A stretch of DNA of 64,000 nucleotides from Ascaphus truei (taxonomy: Eukaryota; Chordata; Amphibia; Anura; Ascaphidae): the NCBI GenBank assembly GCA_036426205.1, contig CM071570.1, forward strand, positions 2,160,678-2,224,677, written 5' to 3'. A program made the position numbers and the translations under genes. This document shows positions 36,780 through 47,478 of this stretch, in pieces. The first letter of the stretch is position 1. Every line of letters begins with the position of its first letter. The notes beneath the pieces are model-generated. The model saw nothing but the letters and a program-made list of their open reading frames with translations, was not told the DNA's origin and did not search any database.

Positions 36780-38756
36780 CCAGAGCTGATTCACAGGGAT
36801 CCTAAACTCTGGAGACTCGCCGGTTTCCCGAGATATGAGCTACTTTACTTGCTTGTAAAATGCATAAAAAAAAGTTAATATAGCCACTATCATCAACCAA
36901 TCAGAAGCTGCGATGGCATCTCCTGATGATATAGTGTCTTTCTATTGGCTACCGGAGCCAGCCTCACGTTGACAGCCATATTGTTTCCACCAGACAAGTA
37001 TTCTTCTCCAGTGAACATAATCACAGATCTCTTGGGGAAGTCCTCTGAGGTCGGGCCCCCGCTGAGCAGCTCCGAGGCACCCCCAACTTCAGGTTAAATA
37101 TAAAATAAATACGTTTTAAAAGGTGAGCAGCGCAGGTTGCTGCTTTAAGAGGCCCCTCAAAAATAATTTTACATCAAAGATTATCTGAAATTGAAGAGCA
37201 CAACGTAAGAGATGCAGATATAGGAATAGTACAGGCAGTGTGTAAAATGGAAGGGTTCTGGGGTTACAAAAAGCAGTATGACATAATGTGTCAGGGTTTC
37301 ACATTATTCATTTTGGGGAGGCAGCCGTGACCCTCGTCTTCCCCACTGCCACTTGTCACTCTGTGGGAGTGGGGGGGGGGGGGGCAGATCACAGGTGTGT
37401 GCAAAAAGTATTTGTATTACTGGTTGCATCCCTGGCTGGGAAGCTCCTTACCAACTCCCATGCTAATGTGTTGCGAGACACACTGGGCCATTGTTACTAA
37501 GCAATACTACTCCATATGGCAACTTGCAGTGCCGGGAGCGATTCCTTCCGGCCCATTGAAGCGAATGAGCAGTGAGAGGTCTTCTGGTGCTGGACGGGAC
37601 CTTATGGAGCATCACCACTTAGTAACTATGAACCGCAGGGTGTACGTTGGAGTAGAACAAGTCTGAGATGTGTTGAGTTGAGACAATGCGTGAGATTGGT
37701 GTTCTGTACTTGAACCTTCTTGTTTAGACGTGTGTAGGACTGTTCTCCAGCTGCCACACATTGCTCTAGCCGGGCTACATTGTTAAAATGTATATGTTCA
37801 CTACAGAAGCGACACAAGATCTCGTATACAGAAACATGGAGACAGACGTGGGATTTGTGTTGGGCTATTTTCTGTTCCTTGTCTTTCTTTCATGTTTTGG
37901 ATTCAGCCTCATGTCTACCCCGAGCATTTTCCTATTCCCTTACTATATCTCCCACCTGTGCTGGAAGGAGATTACACAAACCCACCATGCTTTCCCGGGG
38001 GTACTTCCTCACACTTTTATTGCCCCAGTAGGGCTCCACGTTTACCTTGATACATAGAGCCCGGGGAGTGTTCATGTCGTCCTGTCGGGCATTTGATATC
38101 CCACATCTGAAAGGATTAAAGATTTGAACTTCTGCTTAAGCCGTCCCCCGGATTGATAACTCGGCGTTGTTGCTTTTGCAATAACCATTAACAGCCAGAG
38201 CTTCAGAGGTGGTGGCCATGAGGACCACTAGGCATTCTGGGAAGGAAACCTGCGAGGACGCTGCTGCCAGCACATCTCGGTCACATGGCATCTTGCTACA
38301 CCCACAAACATTCCATCCAAGACACAAGAGTAATAGGAGTGCCCCTTTTATGTAAAATTGTTCTCTAGGCAAAAATAATAGTAAACAAAGCACATAATAG
38401 TTTCTGAGGACTTGTATAATTAATGACGGATTCATTAGCATTGTTAATTTAGGGCATATTGTGGACTGCGATGCCTGAAAGAGAACCGGCTCTTGAGATG
38501 ATCCAATAGATATGCAAACGAGTGGCATTGTCACTGTGATGACTGTGTACTCCCGTTGAATGGTGTGAAAGGCTGGCCCAGGGGTGACCCTTTGGCAGAG
38601 GCTTCAGACACTCTTGGATTTCCCTGATCTTTTTTTGGGGGCCAATCTTCTCTTCATGTTTGGGCCACCTTCATATCAATGAGACACTGTAACGTAAAAT
38701 CCGTCATTACTTCTCCAGCGGCAAAGGACAGATACAAATACCCACTTCTGGGCGGG
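36780..38756. other. No gene seen
   Basis: Unique-looking sequence. A 90-codon frame at 37788-38057 is hydrophobic (GFVLGYFLFLVFLSCFGFSL) and resembles a membrane segment, but has no start context, splice sites or known relatives that I can see. Confidence 0.3.
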
Positions 38757-38759
38757 TGA

Positions 38760-39035
38760 TTCATCAAGCTCAGGCTACGGGTTAGCGCACCCAAATGGGA
38801 GTTAATTCCCATTCAAGTCAAAGGGAGACAAGGTCTGTTCTGGGACATTAGCCCGGAACGGAGCTTGATGAAACTGGGGGTTTGATTGCAAGCTCTGTGG
38901 GTCAGGTATTCCTTATCCTATCGTATTCTTTTATGTCTGATGCATTAATTGCATTTTATTTCCCTGTATTTTAATACTTATTTTGTAAAGCTTGAAGTAC
39001 ATTGTTTGCGGTATTGAATTAAAAGGGTACATACC
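38760..39035 (+). mobile_element. L2-tail-type repeat with TTCATCAAGCTC inverted block
   Basis: GTGATTCATCAAGCTC (38757) pairs with GAGCTTGATGAAACT (38863). The second part runs on as GATTGCAAGCTCTGTGGGTCAGG to TTTTGTAAAGCTTGAAGTAC. Confidence 0.45.
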
Positions 39036-39077
39036 TATATGAAAACAAGGCTACATAATAAACATATACATAAAGTC

Positions 39078-39079
<2 letters not shown>

Positions 39080-39109
<30 letters not shown>

Positions 39110-39129
39110 AATATAATATATAATATATC

Positions 39130-39160
<31 letters not shown>

Positions 39161-39200
39161 CTATATATATATAATATATAATATATATAATATATTGGCG
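39080..39200. repeat. (TA)n microsatellite
   Basis: Long AT/TA runs with ATAATATA interruptions. Confidence 0.9.
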
Positions 39201-39350
39201 ACCTGAGGAAGAGAGAGAACTCTCAAAAACTTGTCCTATGACATAAATTGTTGGTCTAAATAAAAAAGGTATCACCTAATACTGAAGAACTCATTTTTTC
39301 TGCACTATTGCAACTGGACTAACACGGCTATTTCCATGTGTGTGTATATG
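39190..39350 (+). mobile_element. Penelope-like end with CTGAGGA hairpin
   Basis: GACCTGAGGAAGAGAGAGAA then CTCTCAAAAACTTGTC, followed by ACTGGACTAACACGGCTA. The CTGANGA-stem-GAAA-GCTTGTC order and the 'CTAACACGG' end recur in vertebrate Penelope-like copies as I remember them. The GAAA is AAAA here. It lies between a TA microsatellite and the Tc1 element. Confidence 0.5.
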
Positions 39351-39716
39351 TATATACAGACATGTGCAAAAGAAAGTACACCCTCTTGAATTCCATGGTT
39401 TTACCATCAGGACATAATAACAATCATCGTTCCTTAGCGGGTCTTAAAATTAGGTAAATACAACCTAGAGAACAAACACATGACAAGCTTACACCGTGTC
39501 ATGATTTATTTTACAAAATAAAGCCAAATGGAGAAGCGTGTGTGTGAAAAACTAAGTACACACCCTTACTGCTCCATAGGAATAAGATGAACGTAGCAGA
39601 CAGGTGCTGCTATCTAAATGCCCTTGATTAATTGATAATCAGCAGTGGACCACCTCCATTAAAGCTGAAGTTTTAGCAGTTTGCTGGTCTAGAGCATTCA
39701 GGTGTGGGTTAACACA

Positions 39717-40916
39717 ATGCCAAGGAGGAAAGACATCAGCAATGATCTTAGAGAAGCAATTGTTGTTGCCCATCAATGGGAAGGGTTATAAGGCCATTTC
39801 CAAACAATTTAAAGTCCATCATTCTCCAGTGAGAAAGATTATTCAAAAGTGGAAAACATTCAAGACAGTTGCCAATCTTCCCAGGAGTGGACGTCCCAGC
39901 AAATTCACCCCAAGGTCAGACCGTGCAATGCTCAGAGAAATTGCAAAAAAGCCAAGAGTTACATCTCAGACTCTACAGGCCTCAGTTAGCATGTTAAATG
40001 TTAAAGTTCATGACAGTACAATTAGAAAAAAACTGAACAAGTATGGTTTGTTTGGAAGGGTTGCTATTTGGGGTAAAGCGAAGACAAACCCCACCAGATG
40101 GTTTGAGCAGGGAGTTACAACCTTAATTTTATCATGTTATTCACACTTTATATTGCACAATTGTTTATTTGGTATATATATCACGTTTTGAAGTTTTAGC
40201 GCCTGTTTCTACGCCATCACTCTGTCGCATTGGTTTGGAAGGGTTGCCAGGAGAAAGCCTCTTCTCTTTAAAAAGAACATGGCAGCACGGCTTAGGTTGC
40301 AAAGTTGCATCTGAACAAACCCCAAGACTTCTGGAACAATGTCCTTTGGACAGACGAGACCAAAGTGGAGATGTTTGGCCATAATGCATAGCGCCACGTT
40401 TGGGGAAAACCAAACACAGCATATCAGCACAAACCTCATACCAACTGTCCAGCACGGTGGTGGAGGGTTGATGATTTGGACTTGTTTTGCAGCCACAGGA
40501 CCTGGGAACCTTGCAGTCATTGAGTCGACCATGAACTCCTCTGTATACCAAAGTATTCTAGAGTCAAATGTGAGGCCATCTGTCCGACAGCTAAAGCTTG
40601 GCCAAAATTGGGCCATGCAACAGGACAATGATCCCAAGCACACCAACAAATCTACAACAGAATGGCTGAAAAAGAAAAGAATCAAGGTGTTGCAATGACC
40701 CAGTCAAATTTCAGACTTCAACCCAATTGAAATGCTGTGGCAGGACCTTAAGAGAGCTGTGCATAAACAAATACCCACAAACCTCAATGAACTGAAGCAA
40801 CGTTGTAAAGAAGAGTGGGCCAAAATTCCTACACAACAATGTGAGAGACTGATAAAGTCATACAGAAAACGATTACTTCAAGTTATTGCTGCTAAAAGTG
40901 GTTCTACAAGCTATTG
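39717..40916 (+). pseudogene. Tc1/mariner transposase pseudogene (DD34E)
   Basis: The reading starts at an ATG giving MPRRKDISNDL, shifts frame near 39780, then gives the paired-type DNA-binding region (GYKAISKQF, GRPSKF motif, DSTIRKKLNKYGLFGR). It is interrupted after 40064 by a 183 bp insert. It resumes at about 40248 with a 1-base loss near 40290, a stop where the family has Gln (near 40385), a 2-base loss near 40435 and a TGA in place of Trp at 40696. The catalytic triad can still be located: Asp in WTDET, Asp in QQDNDPKH and Glu in NPIEMLW. The C-terminus ends ...GSTSY at the TGA of 40915-40917. Length is close to the usual 340 residues. With at least five disabling changes it cannot make active enzyme. 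Confidence 0.9.
40065..40247. mobile_element. 183 bp insertion inside the transposase, 15 bp target duplication
   Basis: The transposase text GTTTGGAAGGGTTGC occurs at 40050-40064 and again at 40233-40247. The sequence between is unrelated to transposase and restores the gene if removed. A 15 bp direct duplication suits a LINE-mobilised short retroposon. The insert contains TTTTGAAGTTTTAGCGCC near its right side. I do not recognise the family. Confidence 0.75.
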
Positions 40917-41137
40917 AATCATAAGGTGTACTTAGTTTTTCACACATGGCTTATCCATTTTGGCTTTATTTTTGTTAAATAAATCATGACACGGTGTAAT
41001 ATGTAATGTGTTGTTGTTCATCTGAGGTTGTATTTACCTAATTTTATGACCTGCTACGGAACAGATGATTGTTATTATGTCCTGATATGTAAAACCATAG
41101 AATTCAAAGAGGGTGTTCTTTCTTTTTCACATGACTG

Positions 41138-41654
41138 TGTGTGCGTATATATATATCTGACACAAACAAAGAGTAGCGCTAATAAGTGTGAGTGTTAATG
41201 AGTGATTAGGAATTAGTGTTGGAACATTATGCCTCAAGGTCTGGGGAGCGCAGGTTCAATATGCAATAAAGAAAAAATATAACATAGTGCAAATAAAGTT
41301 CATAACTTGAATGTGTTCTTAAAAACTCTGTCAAGTGGAGACTCACGTGTTATCAATCTAAATAAGGCGTTTCAGAGATCAGTGGCATTAGGCTTGACTC
41401 TGGTATGTGAATGCTGGAACTTCAATCAGATGTGATAGCATGCGGTGTCACTCAGGAAGATTTCACCAATCAGGATAAAGAGAAAAAGACATCCATAGCG
41501 TAATCCAATACATAATTTTTTTTATAGAAACAGTTTAAAATTCAACACTTACACAGTGTCATAAGGAATCAGACACATAATAAAGTGATGTCATCAGGTA
41601 GGTTACTCCCCGCTGTCTCCGTCGCAGACCTCTCCGTCTCAGCTCAGCACATCC
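41138..41654. other. No gene seen
   Basis: Unassigned sequence between the Tc1 element and the 65 bp array. Confidence 0.4.
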
Positions 41655-42705
41655 AAATTGGGTCGTGTGTCGAGCATTATGGTCAGGCTTTGGGTTAGGT
41701 GCATGGAAAGCTTGCTTGGTTGGTGGGCAGGGGTGGGAACATTATGGTCAGGCTATGGGTTATGTGCATTGAGAGCTTGCTTGGTTGGTGGGCAGGGGTG
41801 GGAACATTATGGTCAGGCTTTGGGTTAGATGCATTGAGAGCTTGCTTGGTTTGTGGGCAGGGGTGGGAACATTATGGTCAGGCTTTGGGTTAGGTGCATG
41901 GAGAGCTTGCTTGGTTGGTGGGCAGGGGTGGGAACATTATGGTCAGGCTTTGGGTTAGGTGCATTGAGAGCTTGCTTGGTTGGTGGGCAGGGGGGGGACA
42001 TTATGGTCAGGTGTTGGGTTAGGGCATGGAGAGCTTTGCTGGTTGTGGGCAGGGGTGGGACATTATGGTCAGGCTTTGGGTTAGGTGCATTGAGAGCTTG
42101 CTTGGTTGGTGGGCAGGGGTGGGGACATTATGGTCAGGCTTTGGGTTAGTGATTGAGAGCTTGCTGGTGGTGGGGCAGGGGTGGGGACATTATGGTCAGG
42201 CTTGGGTGAGTGGCATTTGGAGAGCTGCTGTTGCGGGGCAGGGGTGGGGACATTATGGTCAGGCTTTGGGTTAGGTGCATTGAGAGCTTGCTTGGTTGGT
42301 GGGCAGGGGTGTGGGACATTATGGTCAGGGCGTTGGGTTAGTGCATTGAGAGCCTTTGCTTTGTTTGGTGGGCAAGGGTGGGACATTATGGTCAGGCTTT
42401 GGGTTAGGTGCATGAGAGCTTGCTTGTTTGGTGGCGGGGTGGGGACATTATGTCAGGCTTGGGTTAGGTGCATTGAGAAGCTTGCTTGGTGGTGGGCAGG
42501 GGTGGGGACATTATGGTCAGGCTTGGGTTAGTGCATTGAGAGCTTGCTTGGTTGGTGGCAGGGTGGGACATTATGGTCAGGCTTTGGGTTAGGTGCATTG
42601 AGAGCTTGCTTGGTTGGTGGGCAGGGGTGGGGACATTATGGTCAGGCTTTGGGTTAGGTGCATTGAGAGCTTGCTTGGTTGGTGGGCTGGGGTCGGGGTC
42701 ATGTC
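41655..42705. repeat. Minisatellite, 65-66 bp unit, about 16 copies
   Basis: ACATTATGGTCAGGCTTTGG, GTTAGGTGCATTGAGAGCTT, GCTTGGTTGGTGGGCAGGGG. Clean at 41655-41990 and 42560-42705, indel-rich between. Confidence 0.95.
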
Positions 42706-43689
42706 TCTGGATTTAGTCTTGTCAGTGGTATGGTGATGGGTCCAACAGTGGAGGTGATTGGATCGGTGAGTGACTTAGTAGGGGCTTTAAGAAGGTTTAG
42801 GAAGTGGTAAGGGTATGGGACATCATGGGGCGCTGGGGAGGGTGGGGTGAGAGAGTAATGTAACAAAAGAAGGGTTTCTTATTACATACCGAGCAAGTTT
42901 CTTACTTGATTTTGATTTTCAGTTGCCGCTGACGCAGTTTGGGAGGGTTACCCGGCCTCAGGCCCGACTAGTTAAAGGTGGAAAAGGTGACACACACACA
43001 ACCTGGATCCCAATATTTCATTACTCTTTTGTTAATGTTTCTAGTCGCCCCACGTGTCCCACCCTCCTCCTCCTCCTAGCCACATTTCTTCTTCACTCCA
43101 TCCACTTTTGCCTGTGCCGGTTGACTGCATCACTATTTACATACCTCTATCTTAGCTACTTCTGCACTGCCCAGTAAAACGCACACCCACAAACCCTCTA
43201 CTCGCCTCCTCTTTCTCCTCCTACTCCTTCCTGCTAGGGATATCTTTCCTAGTTCTGGCCATATACACACCTGCTCTCGCCCATGTCTCGCTACCTCCTC
43301 CCCCATCTCTACCAAAGGTGTTAACCAATCTTCTCCTTCTACCACATTCCCCCTCGACCCCGGTCCCTTACACCTTCAGATCTCTTACTGCTGTCTTAGT
43401 TAGAAATACCCAATGCTACGTCCAGTGTGACAGAAAATATACAGTAAAATACGTCGGTGATTCTCATAAGTGTATAAGATTAAAAAAATGTTCACTTGTT
43501 TTTTTAAATCTTTGTGGTGCCGTTGATCTGTAGAGACTCCCTCGCCGCCGCGGGGCTGCTCAGAGGTTCTTGCATTCTGCCTTGCGTGGCTCCCATTGGA
43601 GGGAGTATCCGTGATGTCATGGTGTGGGTGGGGCTTGTGGCGGGGGGACTGCCGACATATACTGGCACTTATTGAGAAGTGTAATACTC
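42706..43689 (+). other. Unassigned; pyrimidine-rich part may be LINE 5' sequence
   Basis: 43000-43400 is rich in CTCCTCC and ACCCC on the plus strand and lies upstream of the L2-like fragments in the same orientation. No translation matched a motif I know. Confidence 0.3.
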
Positions 43690-43790
43690 GTTGACAAAGG
43701 GCAGGGAGCACGAAACGCGTCGGACCACCTCTCTCAGCCCTATGGTTTGCAAGATCCAAAGTAAAGAAATCTTTGTTATTCACATGGTGA
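43690..43790 (+). mobile_element. GAAACGCGT module and downstream tail
   Basis: TTGACAAAGGGCAGGGAGCA then CGAAACGCGTCGG, followed by AGTAAAGAAATCTTTGTTATT about 45 bp later. Same layout as the insertions at 57.7 and 32.8 kb. Boundaries of the parent insertion not found. It splits the L2-like LINE. Confidence 0.45.
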
Positions 43791-43859
43791 TCCGGCCACC
43801 GTCGTGTTCCTTTGCTTCATATTCCACATGCTGTGCACGGCCTGCACATCCCTCCAAGG

Positions 43860-44005
43860 GCACAGCCTTAAGTGCAGTTTGCAGGGGCCTTCGCCACTTC
43901 CCCAGCACTTCATTTATGTGCCTTTGGGAAGCGCGCGGGCCTCTGTAAACCCTGCGCAGTGGGGGGGGGAGGTAACCTCCGCGCCCCCAGTTTGCGCACC
44001 GCTGT
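43860..44005. mobile_element. Right-hand fragment of the GGTGCGCAAA hAT-like family
   Basis: Ends with CCCAGTTTGCGCACCGCTG as in the 57.2 kb copy, preceded by GGAAGCGCGCGGGCCTCTGTAA. It lies directly before a piece of LINE reverse transcriptase, so it is one of the insertions splitting that LINE. Confidence 0.45.
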
Positions 44006-44215
44006 TCTACACTCTCTTGGTATCCGCAACCAAGCTCTATCCTGGTTCTCATTTCCTGTCTCTGTTGCTCACTTGGTCTTTGTCTCCCCTCTGTTGGTGT
44101 ACCTCGGGGCTCTGTTCTGGGACCTCTCCTCCTCTCTCTACACACTATCACTTGGTGACCTCGTCAACTCTTTTGACCTTGGGTATCCTCTCTATGCAGA
44201 ATATTTATCATTATA
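44006..44215 (+). pseudogene. L2/CR1-type reverse transcriptase fragment, palm region
   Basis: Translation with one frameshift gives NQALSWFSFPVS..., then SPLL-V(Y)LG-(S)-LF...LYTLSLGDLVNSFDLGYPLYAE. This is a decayed form of the G-V-P-x-G-S-V-L-G-P-L-L-F ... Y-A-D-D signature of non-LTR reverse transcriptases of the L2/CR1 group. The catalytic YADD has decayed to YAE. The same LINE resumes at about 45335 and ends with a tail at about 46690. Confidence 0.6.
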
Positions 44216-44469
44216 CAGCAACATAGGAAAGGGTTCTTTACAGTAAGGGCAGTTAAAATGTGGAATTCATTACCCATGGAGACTGTGATGGCAGATACAA
44301 TAGATTTGTTCAAAAATAGGTTGAACATCTTTTTAGATAGGAAATGTATACAGGGATATACCAAATCAGTATACATGGGAAGGATGCTGATCCAGGGATT
44401 AATCTGATTGCCAATTCTTGGAGTCAGGAAGGAATTTATTTTCCCCTTATGAGATAACATTGGATGATA
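44216..44469 (+). pseudogene. Non-LTR retroelement C-terminus and 3' UTR (first part)
   Basis: An open stretch of about 59 codons reads KGFFTVRAVKMWNSLP...V.ADTIDLFKNRLNIFL and stops near 44405. V-x-x-W-N-S-L-P ... S/T-x-x-x-F-K-x-R-L is the usual C-terminal motif of CR1/jockey-like reverse transcriptase ORFs. The 3' UTR (CAGGAAGGAATTTATTTTCC) continues at 44871-44965 (TTTGCCTTCCTCTGGATCAA) after the nested MITE. A shorter match (GGCTTCTTTATAGTAAGAGCAG) lies at 47113-47137. Confidence 0.6.
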
Positions 44470-44868
44470 CTGCACCGACACACTTTATTCGAGCAAATAC
44501 CCAGTATGTACCTGGCAGATACCTGGAATGCGCCGCTCCTCACCTCTGACAAGCCCCGTTGTGTTTGCCTTCCCAGCCTGGGTTCATGCCTGGCTGACGG
44601 GCGGCTGATCTGTTAAATGTTAATGATTAGGATTTAATAGGCTGCAATGCTTCGCGTGTCTACCAGATGGCATAAATTCATGAATTGTAATGCAGTATAT
44701 ATATATATATACTGTGCAGTATTGCAGCCAGCGGGAATAAAATGCTTCAATCCCTGCCTGGAAAATACCTCAATGCACTCGGGCAGAAAACAGTCACAAA
44801 CCTCAATACACCCGGATATACCCGAATTCGTGGGACTAGCCGAGCTCGAATAAAGTGTGTCGCCAGTG
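44470..44868. mobile_element. 399 bp MITE with 19 bp perfect inner inverted repeats, TA target
   Basis: CGACACACTTTATTCGAGC at 44476-44494 is the exact reverse complement of 44844-44862. The ends extend six bases further and are flanked by TA on both sides (44468-44469 and 44869-44870). It splits a LINE 3' region: removing it rejoins ...GGATGATA with TAACACTGGGG, which reads on as the 3' UTR. No open frame, so non-autonomous. A TA target suggests a Tc1/mariner-class transposase. Confidence 0.85.
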
Positions 44869-44870
44869 TA

Positions 44871-44965
44871 TAACACTGGGGTTTTTTGTTTGCCTTCCTC
44901 TGGATCAATAAGGAAGTATAGATATAGGATAAAGTATCTGTTGTCTAAATTTAGCATAGGTTGAA
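44871..44965 (+). mobile_element. Same retroelement, 3' UTR continued beyond the MITE
   Basis: CACTGGGG, a T run and TTTGCCTTCCTCTGGATCAA lead to ...TTAGCATAGGTTGAAC, where a fold-back element begins. Continuity with 44216-44469 is inferred from the TA junction. Confidence 0.6.
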
Positions 44966-45186
44966 CAGAAATCCCCAAAATCCGCAGCACTCTCTGGTTA
45001 GTATCAAAAGTAAAAAAAGTGTAATTTATATCACAAGCATCAGGGGTACATACAGGACGGGACGGGCGACGTTACGGACCTCCCGCGCCTTTATCAAGCT
45101 CCTAAATAAATACACTTTTATAAATGACCCTTTTTTACTTTTCATACTAACCAGCGAGTGCTGTGGGTTTTTAGGATTTCTGTTGC
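44964..45186. mobile_element. Fold-back element, about 60 bp arms
   Basis: The left arm AACAGAAATCC...GCAGCACTC...CTGGTTAGTAT (44964-45025) is repeated inverted at 45127-45186. Between the arms the minus strand reads CTTGATAAAGGCGCGGG...AACGTCGCC, a decayed form of the TGANGAA...GAAAC module. Confidence 0.65.
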
Positions 45187-45293
45187 ATCTATTTTTATTG
45201 CTGGATGGTGATCCTGGCTGCACGGCAAGCAGCCTGACTACTAAGAAAAGTGACGAGTGCCATGAACATTCTGTGTTTTGTATATGTATATAT

Positions 45294-45304
45294 GTGTGTG
45301 TGTA

Positions 45305-45330
<26 letters not shown>
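45294..45330. repeat. (TG)n microsatellite
   Basis: TGTGTGTG run followed by TATATATA. Confidence 0.9.
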
Positions 45331-45334
<4 letters not shown>

Positions 45335-45339
<5 letters not shown>

Positions 45340-45647
45340 TTTTATCTGTTTGCCTCCTGGCTATATCCTTGTGGATGGTGCTCCGCCGCTTAAATGTAAT
45401 ATGTCTAAAACTGCGCTCCTTCTGCTGAAATAATATTGTCACTTTCTCCCAGAACAGTCCCGTTCATCCCCTCCTTAAATCCTTCTCCTGGCTTCCCATC
45501 ACGTTTTTTATATCGCCCACAAAGTTCTCCTCCTTACCTTCACGGCTCTCCCCTCATCTGCTCCTCCCTACATATCAGCTTTGATCTCTCGTCATACCCC
45601 TGTTTGTCTCCTGCGCTCTGCTCATAACGGTCTCCTTTTATTTCAAC

Positions 45648-45690
<43 letters not shown>

Positions 45691-45790
45691 TTAAACCTTT
45701 CCCACCACTGCCCCGTTACCTGTACACCGAGCACCTTCCCTCCCCACCTTCACGACAAACCTTACAACTCGCCTCTTAAATGAAGCATTT
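45335..45790 (+). pseudogene. L2/CR1-type LINE, C-terminal part of reverse transcriptase ORF
   Basis: Short in-frame pieces read W-M-x-x-R-R-L-N...K (thumb region), then LL-TALPSSAPPYISALISRH and a C-terminal HLPSPPSRQTLQLASLK before a stop near 45780. The pattern APPYLSxLI followed by an S/R-rich and short L-P tail is usual for L2-like elements. A CT microsatellite (45652-45688) has expanded inside it. Not functional. Confidence 0.55.
45652..45688. repeat. (CT)n microsatellite within LINE relic
   Basis: About 18 CT units. Confidence 0.95.
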
Positions 45791-45866
45791 CAATAACCAG
45801 GACTCCTGGGTACAGTCCCACACCCACACTCTCTCCTACCTACCATGGTGGCAAAGCACTGCCAGC

Positions 45867-46474
45867 TCAAAACATCCAGGGGGAGCATAAGGGAAGATAA
45901 GAGAACAAAATATATATATATAAGTGCAGACGTTATGTGATAAGATGAGTATTTCAGCAGTGTCTTGGCTCGTATGGCTATTCTACTCACAGGAGCAAGG
46001 TATATTCAAAGCAGTTGGCAAATTGGGTTGCCACCCTTGAAGATGTCTATGATCTGCGCCCCCCAGGCGATACTCCGTCAGCGGTATGTGTATAAGGAGA
46101 GGGAAAGACTACATAGTGCGATCAGTATGAAAAAAGTTTATATGTAGAAAACACAATAAAAATGCGCACTTACAATTTGCACAAAGATAAAAAGCATGTA
46201 TCACATAATGTGAATGGAGGGTGTCCTGAAACAGCTCACCGCCTCCTTCTGGTCAGTCTGCTGGCTTCCGCGGCTCTGTGTCCTGGACCGGAGCTTCATT
46301 CTGCGCGCCCGTCTGCAAGGTGTGACGTCACTGCATTCAGAGCTGGTTCTACGGATCCTCTCCAAGACCAAAATTGGTCCGCAGGTAAACTCTACGCGTT
46401 TCGCCCAGCTACCAAACTGTTTCTCGGCTTCGTCAGGAGTATGTTGTGTGTTCTAATGGTGGCTATTTAAAAAA
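45867..46474. mobile_element. 608 bp insertion with 14 bp target duplication, carries GAAACGCGT module
   Basis: AAAGCACTGCCAGC occurs at 45853-45866 and 46475-46488, and the LINE reads through once the block is removed. The insert ends in a run of A. On the minus strand it has CTGACGAAGCC ... GGGCGAAACGCGTAG (46390-46437), the hammerhead-like module seen elsewhere in the window. Confidence 0.75.
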
Positions 46475-46488
46475 AAAGCACTGCCAGC

Positions 46489-46690
46489 GACAGCACTTAC
46501 TCCCTCACCTGCTGGTTCTGTAACTCTCCCAACATGCCACTTAGATTGCAAGCTCTCCGGGGCAGGGGTTTCCTTTCATACTGTCTGACTTTGCTTGCTG
46601 CCTTTATTGTATTTTAATGTCCTGGTTTGTCTCTTTTGTAAAGCGCTGAGTACGCTGTGTGTTCTATATAACTAAACAAATGCATACAAC
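46489..46690 (+). mobile_element. L2-type LINE 3' tail
   Basis: AGATTGCAAGCTC...GGGGCAGGG followed by TTTGTAAAGCGCTGAGTACGC...CTATATAA is the conserved 3' end shared by L2-type LINEs and the SINEs that borrow it. It continues the LINE at 45335 once the insertion at 45867-46474 is removed. Confidence 0.65.
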
Positions 46691-47144
46691 TGGGTTTAAA
46701 TGAATCTGCAGCTACACACGCACACACGCCCGCTCACACGCGCACACACGTGTGCTTCCAAGGGAATTCCAGGCAGGCCGGCAGGAGAGGGAATTAGTGC
46801 AGCTTTCCCTAATCCGTTACACACGGGTCTCTGCTATTTTTGGACATTTGGGTAGAATGAGTCCAAGCCTCACATTTACCAACACAAGAGATATCGCTGC
46901 GCTTTCAGATTACACAAGGACAGTATCAAAGGAGGCGCTGTGTGTGTGTGTAAGGCACTGGTCTCTGAAGTGGTTGCCCCTGATGTGAGACTGAAAGCGA
47001 AGCTGTGTGTGACCTGCACATTAGATAGGAACCCCTCCTGGGAAGTGGTCAGTAGTGAATGTGCAATACACAGAGCCATGTACACTGTGATTAGGGGAAG
47101 GGAGACTTCACCAGCAGCAAAGGCTTCTTTATAGTAAGAGCAGT
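46691..47144. other. No gene seen
   Basis: Short CACACG-rich stretch at 46713-46752 and a fragment of the 44.2 kb retroelement (about 47113-47137). Confidence 0.4.
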
Positions 47145-47478
47145 GAAACCCTGCGTGTGTTACCCCCTGCGTGTGTTACCCCCTGCGTGTGTTACCCCCT
47201 GCGTGTGTTACCCCCTGCGTGTGTTACCCCCTGCGTGTGTTACCCCCTGCGTGTGTTGCCCCCTGCGTGTGTTGCCCCCTGCGTGTGTTACCCCCTGCGT
47301 GTGTTACCCCCTGCGTGTGTTACCCCCTGCGTTGTTGCCCCTGCGGTGTTTACCCCCATGCGGTGTTACCCCCCCCTGCGTGTGTTACCCCCCTGCGTGT
47401 GTTTACCCCCTGCGTTGTGTTACCCCCCTGCGTGTGTTACCCCCTGCGTTGTTACCCCCCCTGCGTATGTTACCCCCT
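47145..47478. repeat. Minisatellite, 15 bp unit, about 22 copies
   Basis: CCCTGCGTGTGTTAC. Regular to about 47325, then indel-rich. Confidence 0.95.

Larger units (their letters stand above)
39357..41137 (+). mobile_element. Tc1-type DNA transposon, inactive
   Basis: About 1.78 kb, flanked by long imperfect inverted repeats of about 200 bp. The left end starts CAGACATGTG and the right end reads CAGTCATGTG on the other strand. Each arm repeats an inner block with GTGTACTTAGTTTTTCACAC-type sequence, the two-site arrangement seen in several fish and frog Tc1 elements. The left flank is TA (39355-39356). The right flank is TG, a decayed copy of the TA target. The insertion sits in a TG/TA microsatellite. 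It carries a degenerate transposase gene that itself contains a later insertion. Confidence 0.9.

Noticed and set aside
37788..38057. Small membrane protein
   Set aside because: Hydrophobic stretch only; no homologue known to me, no splice or promoter context.
41655..42705. Telomere-like GGGTTAGG words
   Set aside because: They occur once per 65 bp unit and never in tandem TTAGGG runs.
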